Below, in pieces: positions 39,551 through 49,319 of a stretch of DNA of 64,000 nt. The position numbers and the translations under genes are program-made. Below the pieces are notes generated by a model that was given only the letters and a program-made list of their open reading frames with translations, did no database searches and was not told where the DNA came from. Positions within the stretch are counted from its first letter, which is position 1. Every line of letters begins with the position of its first letter. This stretch comes from JBBRMY01 sp038230595 (GTDB lineage: Bacteria; Bacteroidota; Ignavibacteria; Tepidaquicellales; Tepidaquicellaceae), in contig JBBRMY010000002.1 in assembly GCA_038230595.1 (NCBI GenBank), positions 1-64,000 on the forward strand, read 5' to 3'.

Positions 39551-41920
39551 TTACAGTTTTTTGGTTTTGATACGCAGTGAATTTGTAACTACTGATACAC
39601 TGGAAAGAGCCATTGCGACTCCGGCAAAAACAGGATTTAAAAGTATTCCGAATAACGGAAAGAAGAGGCCGGCAGCGAGTGGGATACCGATTATATTATA
39701 TATAAATGCCCAGAAAAGATTTTGCTTAATGCCGAGCATGGTGATCTTTGAAAGCCTGATAGCTTTTACCAGTTTTGAAATATCTCCGTTGAGAAGAGTG
39801 ATGCCTGCTGATTCGATTGCAACGTCTGTTCCGGTACCCATTGCAATTCCAATATCTGCCTGAGCCAGTGCAGGAGCATCGTTTATACCATCCCCTGCCA
39901 TTGCAACTATTTTTCCTTCTGACTGTAATGCTTTTATTTTGATCAGCTTATCCTGTGGAAGAACCTGCGCAATTACTTCATCGATACCGACCTGTGAACC
40001 AATAAAACGAGCGGCTCTTTCATCATCGCCTGTAAGCATGATGACTTTTATTCCAAGTGCATGAAGATCTTTAACAGCCTGAGCAGATTCCTCTTTTACT
40101 TCATCGGCTATCATAACGTAACCAAGTACATTATCTTTTGAAAATATAAGGACCGGGGTTTTTCCCTGAGAAGTAAATTCGTTTAATACATTACTATCAA
40201 AATCGATTTTCATTTCGGAAATCAGATTAGGGCTGCCGATGAAGTATTCAATTCCGTCTATTGATCCTTGGATACCCTTTCCCTGAATTGCCTGAAAATC
40301 TTTTACTTCCATTAAAGATATATTTTTTGACGCTGCATAATTTACAACTGCATTTGCAAGAGGATGCTCCGACTTTTTTTCAAGGGAAGCGAGAATTGAA
40401 ATTAATTTTTCTTCTGATATATCTGAAAGAACTTTTATATCTACCAATGCAGGCTTTCCCTTAGTTATAGTCCCGGTTTTATCTACTACAATAGTGTTTA
40501 CTTTATGAAGCTTTTCAAGTGTGGCAGCGTCTTTTATTAGAATACCTTCCTTTGCACCTTTACCAACTCCTACAATAATTGCAGTTGGCGTTGCAAGACC
40601 TAAAGCACAAGGACATGCGATAACGAGTACTCCAACAAATGAAAGTAACCCATAGGATAAAGCCTGAGAAAAGCCAAGAGAACTTACTCCAAAGATAAGC
40701 CAGAGAGCTAAAGATAAAAAAGCTATCACCATAACTATCGGAACGAATACGGCAGAAATTTTATCAGCCATTGCCTGAATAGGAGCTTTGCTGCCCTGGG
40801 CATCTTTTACCATTTTAATTATGTGAGCTAAAAAAGTTTCTGATCCGATCTTAGTAGCTTTGAAAATAAATGAGCCGCTTGTATTCAGAGTTCCTGCTAC
40901 AACGCTATCATTTATTTTTTTCTGAACAGGCATTGGTTCACCTGTAATCATTGATTCATCTATAAAGGATAAACCTTCAGTTACAATTCCATCCACAGGA
41001 ATTTTTGCACCCGGCTTTACAATTATAAGTTCACCGATCAAAACATCATTTACTGATATCTCTATTTCTTTTCCATCCCGCTTAACAAGTGCAGTTTTTG
41101 CCTGAAGATTTAAAAGCTTTTCGATAGCATCCCCTGTCCTGATCTTTGATCTTGTTTCGAGATACTTTCCAAGAACGATGAAAGTTATAACTACAATTGT
41201 TACATCATAATAAGTATGCTCAACATTTATATAAGGTGCTAACAAACTTTCAAAAGCAGTCACAGCAAAGCTGTATAGGAAGGCTGCAAGCGTACCTATA
41301 CCGATCAGGGTATCCATGCCGGCATTTCCATAACGAATGAAAAGCCAGACACCTTTAAGATATGGCTTGCCGGCAACAAAGAGGATATATGTTGCCATAA
41401 GCGGAAGCAGATGATGGAAGAATTCCATCATAGTGTGTGACATAGGAGAAACTGACTTATACATTGCGAGAATATCCCAAGCCATAATAAAAATGCTAAT
41501 GATAGCCATGGGAATTGCGATAAGAATTTTAGTCTTTAAGTCAGCAAGCTCGGCAAGCTTATCGTTAAGTGAAAGATTCAGGCCGAGGTGCTCAGAATGA
41601 TCACCATGATCCATTCCTTGCATATCATGGTTCATTTTACTGTGATCCATTTTGTCTGTAAGATCAACTTGAGGATGCATACCGTTTGGATGCGTATTTG
41701 ATCTGTCTTCAAGAATAAGTGAATATCCGAATGGTTCGATCTTTTTCGAAAGCTGCTCCGGAGTTACTTTTGAACTGTCAAAGGAAACCTTTACAGACTC
41801 ATTACCATAATTGGCTTCTGCTTTTTCAACACCTTCGGTTTTTGTAAAAGTTTTTTCGATAGTGTTAGCACACGAAGCGCAGTGCATTCCTTTTATATCG
41901 TATGTATTTGTTTCGTTCAT
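39551..41920 (-). CDS. copA: Copper-translocating P1B-type ATPase
   Basis: A 789-residue P1B-1 ATPase that exports Cu(I). The N-terminal HMA domain carries GMHCASC (residues 11-17). A His/Met-rich insert follows (residues 81-112, with MDHSKMNHDM and MDHGDHSEH). TGEP, the transmembrane CPC (ACPCALGLATPT), the phosphorylation motif DKTGTITKGKP, SEHPLA and GDGINDAPALAQ are all intact. The last helix has MALSSVSVVTNSLR, the P1B-1 (Cu) signature. It opens the metal island. The His-rich stretch could buffer metal near the pore. Confidence 0.96.
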   Translation of the reverse strand: MNETNTYDIKGMHCASCANTIEKTFTKTEGVEKAEANYGNESVKVSFDSSKVTPEQLSKKIEPFGYSLILEDRSNTHPNGMHPQVDLTDKMDHSKMNHDMQGMDHGDHSEHLGLNLSLNDKLAELADLKTKILIAIPMAIISIFIMAWDILAMYKSVSPMSHTMMEFFHHLLPLMATYILFVAGKPYLKGVWLFIRYGNAGMDTLIGIGTLAAFLYSFAVTAFESLLAPYINVEHTYYDVTIVVITFIVLGKYLETRSKIRTGDAIEKLLNLQAKTALVKRDGKEIEISVNDVLIGELIIVKPGAKIPVDGIVTEGLSFIDESMITGEPMPVQKKINDSVVAGTLNTSGSFIFKATKIGSETFLAHIIKMVKDAQGSKAPIQAMADKISAVFVPIVMVIAFLSLALWLIFGVSSLGFSQALSYGLLSFVGVLVIACPCALGLATPTAIIVGVGKGAKEGILIKDAATLEKLHKVNTIVVDKTGTITKGKPALVDIKVLSDISEEKLISILASLEKKSEHPLANAVVNYAASKNISLMEVKDFQAIQGKGIQGSIDGIEYFIGSPNLISEMKIDFDSNVLNEFTSQGKTPVLIFSKDNVLGYVMIADEVKEESAQAVKDLHALGIKVIMLTGDDERAARFIGSQVGIDEVIAQVLPQDKLIKIKALQSEGKIVAMAGDGINDAPALAQADIGIAMGTGTDVAIESAGITLLNGDISKLVKAIRLSKITMLGIKQNLFWAFIYNIIGIPLAAGLFFPLFGILLNPVFAGVAMALSSVSVVTNSLRIKTKKL

Positions 41921-42020
41921 TAATGTTTAATTAATAGAACAGATCATTTTAAGACGTTTGCCGATAATGCTTTTAATAAATTATATTATTGAATATTAAC
42001 ATTAAATGAAAATGAAATGA

Positions 42021-43580
42021 TTATTTTATCAAGATCATCTTCTTTGTCTCCGAAAAATTATCTGTAACAAGCTTGTAAAAATAAATTCCGCTCGCAATCC
42101 CTGAACCATCAAAGGCTGCACTATGATTTCCTGCATTTTGCTTTACCATTATAAGCGTTTCAATCTCATTTCCCAGAACATCATAAACCTTTAGTGAAAC
42201 GTAAGTTGAAGTGGGCAAAGTATAATTTATTTTTGTAACCGGATTGAATGGATTCGGATAATTTTGTGATAGGTTGAACTTTAGCGGTATTTCATTTGAT
42301 ATAGGTTCGATACCGGTCGTTTGCGAATATTTAACAGTTATTGTGTTATTGTAACCTGTGCCGGTTACATAAACATTATTTAAATTATCAATTGCCATAT
42401 CTTCAGCCGCATAAAATGTACTGGGACCGCTGCCGGGATATAAAACATACCATATCAGGTCTCCTGCTGGGTTATATTTTGTTACTCTCAAATCGCTAAA
42501 ACCAGCCACTCTTTCTAATGGAGTTGTTATATATACATTTCCCTGGCTATCAAGTTTTAAAAGCGGCAAGCTTGTATAAAAAAATACAGGAAATGTTCTT
42601 ATCCATTGAAATACACCATCTGTGTTATACTTTATTACTCCGTTAATATTATCTTCAATACGCACTGCAATATATACATTTCCGGTTTTATCTACTTCAA
42701 TATCCTCGCCAGATTCACCAGGTATTTCATCCCCATATAATCTTGTCCATGCTATGTCTCCGTTTGGCTTATATTTTATTATTAGGCAGTCGCCTACAAT
42801 TCCATTTCCGGCTCTTGCATATCCGGTAACATATACATTACCTGAGTCATCAACAGTGCAGGCATTTGCTTGATCCCATGGTCGAATTGCATTATCAGGA
42901 TTATTATATAAATGAGTCCACATCGTATCACCATTCGGAGAATATTTTACTGTCCCTGCAGAATAATCTAATGGATCATTGTTATCTGTTACTCTTCCTG
43001 TAACAATAACATTATTCCATTTATCAATAGCCTGATCATAAACTGTTTCATTACCATTTCCCGGCCCATTTAAAAAACGCTGCCAGATTACATTCCCATC
43101 ACTGTCGTATTTAATGGTTGCATAATCATTAATATTAATACCGCTGCTATACAAATATCCCATACTATCTATATTCAATTTATCTCCACCGGAACCAATT
43201 CCAATAAATCTTCTTGTCCAGACAGTGTCTCCGTTATTTCTGTATTTAATTAAATATCCACCTCCGGTATATATATTACCGGCTCTATCTAAAACAATTC
43301 CTCTTCCATAATCATTACCATTTTCAATTCCATTAAACCTTGTTATCCATTGCTGTACGCCGGATGAATTATATTTGATTGTTCCAACATCGCCGCTTGC
43401 CCCTCCTGTTATATAAACATTGTAGGCATGATCAATAATAATTGCTAAACCCACATCGCCTCCACCTCCCGGTGTATTATAGGTTCTTGCCCATTCTAAA
43501 ACAGGCTGGCTTTTAGCTGGAAAAGAATAAAATAAAATGAGTATGAATAATATATTGACCAGTTTCTTCATTGTACTCAT
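42021..43580 (-). CDS. T9SS-exported SBBP-repeat beta-propeller protein
   Basis: 519 residues with a signal peptide (hydrophobic residues 8-22, ending AKS-QP) and about eight repeats of the SBBP kind (DDSGNVYVTGYA, DKTGNVYIAVRI and similar D-x-x-GN-VYVTG patterns) from residue 45 to 420, indicating a propeller. A type A sorting domain starts at NYPNPFNPVTKINY and ends KKMILIK. The gene overlaps the copper-radical-oxidase-like gene by 4 bases, so the two proteins are coupled in expression. It may bind or display that partner; this is speculation. Confidence 0.82.
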   Translation of the reverse strand: MSTMKKLVNILFILILFYSFPAKSQPVLEWARTYNTPGGGGDVGLAIIIDHAYNVYITGGASGDVGTIKYNSSGVQQWITRFNGIENGNDYGRGIVLDRAGNIYTGGGYLIKYRNNGDTVWTRRFIGIGSGGDKLNIDSMGYLYSSGININDYATIKYDSDGNVIWQRFLNGPGNGNETVYDQAIDKWNNVIVTGRVTDNNDPLDYSAGTVKYSPNGDTMWTHLYNNPDNAIRPWDQANACTVDDSGNVYVTGYARAGNGIVGDCLIIKYKPNGDIAWTRLYGDEIPGESGEDIEVDKTGNVYIAVRIEDNINGVIKYNTDGVFQWIRTFPVFFYTSLPLLKLDSQGNVYITTPLERVAGFSDLRVTKYNPAGDLIWYVLYPGSGPSTFYAAEDMAIDNLNNVYVTGTGYNNTITVKYSQTTGIEPISNEIPLKFNLSQNYPNPFNPVTKINYTLPTSTYVSLKVYDVLGNEIETLIMVKQNAGNHSAAFDGSGIASGIYFYKLVTDNFSETKKMILIK

Positions 43581-45202
43581 CTTTCAAGCTTAATAATTAT
43601 CCCTATTGATGGAATTCTGTTCTTATTAGAAATGCTACCGCTTAAAGGAGTACTGATAAAAAGCATGTAATATCCCGGCGGAAGAATGTATTCATCATAA
43701 GGTGCGGTTAGTGTATATGGATGTATTCCATTTGGTATTCCAGGTACTACTTTTAAATATGCAGCCCTTTGATTTTGGTCAAAAGCATGAGTTGTAGAGC
43801 CTAAGCTAAGGAGCATTGCTCTTTCAATCTGGACATTAGTAGAAATATCAAATGGTTTATTATAATTTAAAATTGTTTCTCTTAAATCACTAATAATAGG
43901 GCGGGGTTTTGTATTATCAAAATCAAATAAATATGGTGGGCTGTAGATTTCAATGAAATCGCTTGAAGGAACTCCATTTAAACTATCTCCTCCGGCAACC
44001 CATACTCTTGCATCAAGCATCACTAAAGCTACAGAATGATACATTCTGGTAAATGTATTAGGAGCAACTATTGTCCAACTTCCCATTCCCCCTACTGCTT
44101 CAGGATCAAATATTTCCGGGAAGGTAACAGCAGCTTCTCTTTGGTTAATTTGATTTCCACCAATTACGAATATTTTTCCATCAGGAAGAATTTCACCATT
44201 AGCCTGCGCCCTTCTGAAATTCATTGGATTTACAAAAGACCAACGGGGTCTTGCGCCGGTACCTAGATCAATCATCTCGGCAGTGTCAAGAGCAAATTCG
44301 CCAAATGTACTATTACCATCTTTGCCGCCTAAAATTAAAAACTTAACGCTTGTATCAGGAAATGGTGATATTGGCATGGCAATAGAACAGCCTTCAGTTC
44401 TTAGATTAGTTCTTTCATTTCCAACAGGATTCCAATAAATAGCCGAACCGACAGCAAAAGGATCGAATACAAAAGCCTGCTTCATCGGCATAGAATAGAA
44501 TACTTTGCCAATAAAATCACCTCGCGCTACTACGTGCGCAGCAGGATAAAGATCGGGAAAAGGCATTTGAGCATTATGATCAGTTAAGGCAATCCAAACA
44601 CCACTACTTACTTTGTATATAACAGGAGTTAAATTCGGAAATGGCTGAGTAGTCCAACCAGACATTACAAGTAGATTGGATGTATGCAATAATGTAACAG
44701 TAGGATACCATCTTCCTCCGTTAGGCATTGGTTTTGCCGCGAATGGTGATCCTAAATACTGCCATGTCTCATCTTCTTCATTGAAAATATAAGCATAGTC
44801 CAAACCATAATAGGGTGGTGGTGGTTGAGGATTCATAGTAGCTACTTTATTTCCTCCGGCTGCAAATAATTTTAACTTATTATCAGCAAAGTCTATAAAA
44901 TGTGTATGCCCACTGCAAAAAAGTCTTGGAAGTGGTGTTAGTAAAGGGTCACCGGGCCAGCTTTCAATTATCTGTTCTGAAATAGATGCTGGGGTAGTAT
45001 CTGTAGGGGGCGTCCAGATTTTAGTTTTAATTACTCCACCTTCATTAAGGTCGGCTCTAAAGTATAAAATCTTCCAGGTATTCCTAATTGCGTTATAAAT
45101 GATACTTGCATGGACTGCTGTTTGTAATGTATTCATAACAGTAGTTCCATTTGATTCATACTGAATTTCCCACTTTCCTTTTTCATTAAGATTGTAATCC
45201 AT
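43577..45202 (-). CDS. Copper-radical oxidase-like protein (glyoxal/galactose oxidase family)
   Basis: A 541-residue kelch-type propeller with a C-terminal DUF1929 (galactose oxidase early-set) domain from about residue 430 (SPPYLF, then THAFDQNQRAAYL). The active-site residues of copper-radical oxidases are all there: Cys96 (LFCSGHTH) and Tyr166 (GGRWYP) as the likely cross-linked pair, and Tyr388-His389 (RMYHSVAL) and His472 (THAFDQ) as copper ligands. The spacing matches glyoxal oxidase and not galactose oxidase. No signal peptide is present, although the ATG has a strong AAAGGAG site 5 bases upstream and a stop precedes it in frame. Substrate is unknown. Confidence 0.82.
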   Translation of the reverse strand: MDYNLNEKGKWEIQYESNGTTVMNTLQTAVHASIIYNAIRNTWKILYFRADLNEGGVIKTKIWTPPTDTTPASISEQIIESWPGDPLLTPLPRLFCSGHTHFIDFADNKLKLFAAGGNKVATMNPQPPPPYYGLDYAYIFNEEDETWQYLGSPFAAKPMPNGGRWYPTVTLLHTSNLLVMSGWTTQPFPNLTPVIYKVSSGVWIALTDHNAQMPFPDLYPAAHVVARGDFIGKVFYSMPMKQAFVFDPFAVGSAIYWNPVGNERTNLRTEGCSIAMPISPFPDTSVKFLILGGKDGNSTFGEFALDTAEMIDLGTGARPRWSFVNPMNFRRAQANGEILPDGKIFVIGGNQINQREAAVTFPEIFDPEAVGGMGSWTIVAPNTFTRMYHSVALVMLDARVWVAGGDSLNGVPSSDFIEIYSPPYLFDFDNTKPRPIISDLRETILNYNKPFDISTNVQIERAMLLSLGSTTHAFDQNQRAAYLKVVPGIPNGIHPYTLTAPYDEYILPPGYYMLFISTPLSGSISNKNRIPSIGIIIKLER

Positions 45203-45416
45203 TTTAACTCCTTTTAATTTATTAATTAATTATTTTTTTATGGTGTAATAGAAGTTTAACCTCTTGTTAGATTAAAGCCTAATAAACGTAACTTTTACAA
45301 TATATAATATCAAATGAAATGAACGAGGCTTTTATTATCTTCAAATGTTTATATTGTCCATTCATTACTTTCCGACTTTAATCCATTTTAGAATTGTCCT
45401 TATTTTTCATTATTAT

Positions 45417-45788
45417 TTATAATTTTTTACAGCATCCGTGAAGCTTTTCATAAGCAGCAGGATCTGCCGGCTTCTCATTCGCGTCATACCCGGCTGCAGT
45501 AATTGCATTTTCTATTTCTGCAACTGAGATTTTGTCAGAATCATAAGTGATCTTCGCAGTTTTTTTTGCTTTATTAATTTTTACTTTTAGAATTCCATCG
45601 TGCTTGTTTAATGCTTTGGTGATGGTTACCACACAGATACTACACTGTAATGATGGAAGACTGATCGTAGTAGTTTTTGTCTTCTGAATCTCATTGGCTT
45701 TAGATGTATTAGGCATCAAAGCAGATACAGAAATGAATACAACAGATAAAAATAAAACTATGTAGCTTTTTACTTTAATGTTTTTCAT
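45417..45788 (-). CDS. Secreted HMA-domain metal-binding protein (MerP-like)
   Basis: A 123-residue protein with a signal peptide (residues 8-30) and one HMA domain (about 40-108). The metal site is CSIC in SLQCSICVVTITKAL, one residue different from the usual CxxC context. The C-terminus, LHGCCKKL, adds two more Cys. It would bind soft metals in the periplasm, for example Cu(I). The 214 bases upstream, before the oxidase-like gene, hold nothing recognisable. Confidence 0.85.
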   Translation of the reverse strand: MKNIKVKSYIVLFLSVVFISVSALMPNTSKANEIQKTKTTTISLPSLQCSICVVTITKALNKHDGILKVKINKAKKTAKITYDSDKISVAEIENAITAAGYDANEKPADPAAYEKLHGCCKKL

Positions 45789-45880
45789 TTTGCTTTTTTA
45801 ATTTGATAAAAATAAATATTCTGTGCTCGTATTGTTTTGATCGTTAGAGCATTATTAATTCTGTTACTCTTTTTATTGTT

Positions 45881-47098
45881 TTATTTCCTGTCTTTGCCTG
45901 AACTTCGGGGGTAAAATATTACTAATATAATTATAAACAGAACACCGGATAAAACTGCACCTATCATAAATTCTGAGTTCTTAAAATTAGAACCTGTAAA
46001 TCCAGCAATCGGATATGCAAAAGCCCACCATAAATGCGACCAGGCAAAATGCGCTCCGTAAACTTTACCATGCTCTTCTTTTTCAATATGCTCCGCTATT
46101 AATATTTGCGAAGGCATTTCAGCAAGTGTCTGCCCGAATCCCGCTATCAGCCATAGTATTAATAATGGAATAAAGGTAACATAATTACCAAATGCTATTG
46201 CAATACACACCAGACCGCCACCGATCAATAAAGATGCCATTTTATTTTTCGACCTGTCTAAATTTCCGGATGCAAATGCCGCTATTGCAGCGCCAATACC
46301 AAAGGCAGCCATAACATATCCGTACTCAGTATCATGGAGATTAAGCTGTCCTTTTATATACCCGATCGTGTTCACAAGTATTTGAGCTCCTGCTATAGCA
46401 GAAACAAATTCAACCAGTAAAGCAAATCTTATCGGCTTATTAGTAAATAAAAGCCGTGATCCTTTAAGAACATCTTTCCAAACTTTAGCTTTTATAACCT
46501 CACCTTTTCCCTTAGCGGCAATCAGAAGAGGTGGAAGTGATAAAATAAAAACTGCAGCTATTATAAATGAAGCTGCATCTACAAAAAATATTTGTCTTGA
46601 ACCAAGCCATACTGCTGCGCCGCCCGCGAGCCCAGGCCCAAGAACTGCGAGAAGCTGATTTGTCGCATTTGATAATGCAATGCCTGAGCTGTAATTCGCT
46701 TTATTTTTAATAGCCTGTGGAATTGCAGCTTTATAAGCAGGTGTGAAGAATGCATTAAATATGTTCAGAACGAAAATTAAAATATAGATCTGCCATGTCT
46801 CAGTTACAAAAGGAAGACAGGCAACTATTCCCATTCTCACAAAGTGAGTAATGTACATTATCTTCTTTCTGTCAACTCTGTCTGCAATTACTCCTGCATA
46901 AGGTCCAAAAATAATAAATGCAGTAACCCGCAAAGTAAGCGCAGTTGCAAGTATTACGGCAGACTTTTCAGCACCCAGCTGAAATGCAAGCAATGCGATA
47001 CCTACCCATGTAAATGCATCTCCTAAGAGACTTATCGTCTGTGATAAATAAAGCCTTAGAAATATTGTGTCACGTAAAGAACTGAATGGATTCGGCAT
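45881..47098 (-). CDS. MFS transporter (EntS/macrolide-exporter type)
   Basis: A 405-residue protein with about twelve membrane segments. The N-terminal LFLRLYLSQTISLLGDAFTWVGIALLAFQLG pattern (SQTISLLGDAF) and the loop motif GPYAGVIADRVDRKKIM are typical of the MFS_3/EntS group. The start lies 9 bases after the CDF gene, so the two are probably cotranscribed. Export of a metal complex or siderophore is possible; nothing in the sequence fixes the substrate. Confidence 0.85.
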   Translation of the reverse strand: MPNPFSSLRDTIFLRLYLSQTISLLGDAFTWVGIALLAFQLGAEKSAVILATALTLRVTAFIIFGPYAGVIADRVDRKKIMYITHFVRMGIVACLPFVTETWQIYILIFVLNIFNAFFTPAYKAAIPQAIKNKANYSSGIALSNATNQLLAVLGPGLAGGAAVWLGSRQIFFVDAASFIIAAVFILSLPPLLIAAKGKGEVIKAKVWKDVLKGSRLLFTNKPIRFALLVEFVSAIAGAQILVNTIGYIKGQLNLHDTEYGYVMAAFGIGAAIAAFASGNLDRSKNKMASLLIGGGLVCIAIAFGNYVTFIPLLILWLIAGFGQTLAEMPSQILIAEHIEKEEHGKVYGAHFAWSHLWWAFAYPIAGFTGSNFKNSEFMIGAVLSGVLFIIILVIFYPRSSGKDRK

Positions 47099-47107
47099 TA
47101 GTATAAT

Positions 47108-48022
47108 TTATTCTTTACAGAATTCATCGTGACATTTTTTGCTTTCTGTTTCAAGTGTTGCATGATGAATATTTAAATGCTCCAGCTCATGCTTTAATTC
47201 AGCTTTCAATTTTGCGACCTGGGAATCATTAAGGTCATCTTCTGTTATTAAATGGGCAGTCATAGCATTTTTTGTAGTGCTCATAGCCCAGATATGAATG
47301 TGATGAATGCTTTTTATTCCTTCTGTACTTGTCATCTTTTCTTTGATCTTTTCCATTTCCACATTCGCAGGAACAGCATCTAATGTTAGCTTTAAGCTTT
47401 CTTTGAGAAGTGACCATGTGCTAAAGATAACTACTACCATAATAACTAAGCTGATAAGCGGATCTATCCACGTTATACCGGTATACGAAATAATTATACC
47501 TGCAATAACTACTCCAACTGAAACAAGAGCATCAACTGCAAGATGCATATATGCACCTCTTGCATTTATTTCAGAATCTTTATCTTTAAAAAAGAAAAAA
47601 GCAGAAAGAGAATTGACTAATATTCCTACACCGGCAACAATTGCAATAATTCCGCCTTGTGTTGGTACTGGATGCCAGAACCTTTGAAGAGCTTCCCATC
47701 CAATGCTTCCAACTGCAATTAAAAGTACAACTGCATTGATAAGTGAAGCGAGAATTGTAGTTTTGTTATATCCGTATGTAAACTTTTCTGTTGACCTAGA
47801 TTTTGCAAGGTGAAATGCAAACAAAGACAAGCCAAGACTTGCAACGTCGCTTAAATTATGTCCTGCATCTGAAAGCAATCCTACAGAATTATACCAGAAA
47901 CCAAAGCCAAACTCTATTAGTACATATAAACTGTTTAGAATTATCCCGATCCAAAACGCAGTTGTAACTTTTGTAAGCTTTGGTGCGTGGCTATGATCAT
48001 GATTTGAATGCTCTGATGACAT
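47108..48022 (-). CDS. Cation diffusion facilitator, CzcD type
   Basis: A 304-residue CDF exporter. The His-rich N-terminus (MSSEHSNHDHSH) and C-terminal KCHDEFCKE bind metal. The membrane metal site is seen in LLSDAGHNLSDVASL (HxxxD) and MHLAVDALVSVGV (HxxxD). The usual single cytosolic domain follows, with IHHIHIWAMS. It typically exports Zn, Co or Cd with proton exchange. It is in the same direction as the MFS gene, 9 bases apart. Confidence 0.9.
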   Translation of the reverse strand: MSSEHSNHDHSHAPKLTKVTTAFWIGIILNSLYVLIEFGFGFWYNSVGLLSDAGHNLSDVASLGLSLFAFHLAKSRSTEKFTYGYNKTTILASLINAVVLLIAVGSIGWEALQRFWHPVPTQGGIIAIVAGVGILVNSLSAFFFFKDKDSEINARGAYMHLAVDALVSVGVVIAGIIISYTGITWIDPLISLVIMVVVIFSTWSLLKESLKLTLDAVPANVEMEKIKEKMTSTEGIKSIHHIHIWAMSTTKNAMTAHLITEDDLNDSQVAKLKAELKHELEHLNIHHATLETESKKCHDEFCKE

Positions 48023-48068
48023 TTATTGTTTAATAATGAAAAGAATTTTTAAAAAGATTTTATTAATT

Positions 48069-48740
48069 TTATTTCTGCCACTCTTTCATCTGCTTAATTT
48101 CTTCTTTTTGCTTTGCGATAATATCAGCAGCCATTTTTTTAATTTCATTATCTGAACCATTTTTTACTTCAACATCTGACATGTCAATTGCGCCTTCATG
48201 ATGCATTATCATCATTGAGAGAAAGTCTTTATCGGCATCACCAGACATTTTCATATCTGACATCATCCCTTTCATTGAACCCATTAGCTTCATACTATTA
48301 TCGCCGCCGGCACTTTTTTTATCTTTATTTGCATCAAGCCATTTTTGCATAGCTTCAATTTCTCTTGCCTGATCCTTAATAATATTCTCAGCCATTTTCT
48401 TTACTTTTTCATCTTTGCCTGTTATTATTTCATTCTTCGACATATCAATTGCGCTCTGATGATGAACTATCATCATATTAACAAAATCAACATCCATATT
48501 ACCCGCCATTTTCATCGCATGCATTTTATCCATCATTGAATTCATAGCATCCATTGAACTCATGCTGCTTTTCTTTTCTTCCATTTTGTTATCAGAAGAC
48601 TTTGTTTTCTTAGTAGTATCTGCAGATGAAGTGTTTTTCATATCTGCATTCTCATTGCAGCCCATAAATATTAAGACAGTAAAAAGAAGCATCATTAAAA
48701 AGGACCCTTTAAATATAAGAGCAAATTTATTTTTATTCAT
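48069..48740 (-). CDS. Lipoprotein with two DUF305 domains
   Basis: A 223-residue lipoprotein (Cys28 after IFMG) with a Ser/Lys/Met-rich linker and two DUF305 copies: DVDFVNMMIVHHQSAIDMS (about residue 85) and DKDFLSMMIMHHEGAIDMS (about residue 170). The HHxxAIxM motif is the family hallmark. DUF305 proteins are ferritin-like four-helix proteins often found with copper resistance genes and may bind copper or iron. The tandem duplication is in one polypeptide. Confidence 0.88.
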   Translation of the reverse strand: MNKNKFALIFKGSFLMMLLFTVLIFMGCNENADMKNTSSADTTKKTKSSDNKMEEKKSSMSSMDAMNSMMDKMHAMKMAGNMDVDFVNMMIVHHQSAIDMSKNEIITGKDEKVKKMAENIIKDQAREIEAMQKWLDANKDKKSAGGDNSMKLMGSMKGMMSDMKMSGDADKDFLSMMIMHHEGAIDMSDVEVKNGSDNEIKKMAADIIAKQKEEIKQMKEWQK

Positions 48741-48770
48741 AATAGTTTTTTTATTATTTATTAAAATTTC

Positions 48771-49259
48771 TTATTTAAAGCTATCAGCCGGATAAATTCC
48801 TTTTATCATATCTAAATGACCTGAGAATATATCGTATTGAGCTTTTGTATTTTTATAATCATTTGCATCTCCATATTTGTCTAAAAGATCTGCAGTTTTG
48901 GAAACTTCAGTGACATGAGTATTCAGCATTGCAACTTTATCATTTCCTAATCCCGCAGACATTCCCGGCAAACTTTTAACAAGATCTCTGATGGAAAATG
49001 CTATTTCATGAACTCCGTCTAATTTTTTTGATTCTACAGTTTTATTCAATTCTGTATTTTTTGCCATAATAGCATCCCATACCTTTGCGATCTTCGGAGC
49101 GGAAGCTGTTGGAGTTGTTGTAGTAGTAGTGGTTGTTGTAGTTTTATCATCTTTCTTTACAGTTACATCTTCTTTTTTGTCTCCGCATCCTGCGAATAAA
49201 AAAGCCAGTACAAATAAATTTACAAGCGCTACAGAGCTAAATTTTGTTACGTTTTTCAT
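48771..49259 (-). CDS. Lipoprotein with a polythreonine linker, unknown function
   Basis: A 162-residue lipoprotein (Cys25, FLFAGC) with a Lys/Asp stretch and a run of ten Thr (about residues 40-49). A mostly helical domain follows (KIAKVWDAIMAKNTELNKTV to IKGIYPADSFK), probably a four-helix bundle. It is not in a family I recognise. The position inside the metal island, between the DUF305 lipoprotein and the RND transporter, suggests a metal-related periplasmic function. Confidence 0.72.
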   Translation of the reverse strand: MKNVTKFSSVALVNLFVLAFLFAGCGDKKEDVTVKKDDKTTTTTTTTTTPTASAPKIAKVWDAIMAKNTELNKTVESKKLDGVHEIAFSIRDLVKSLPGMSAGLGNDKVAMLNTHVTEVSKTADLLDKYGDANDYKNTKAQYDIFSGHLDMIKGIYPADSFK

Positions 49260-49319
49260 TTCAGTTTCCTTTCAGTTTAGTTTAGTTTTTTGTTTACTAC
49301 AGTTTTTAATAATTTTTTC

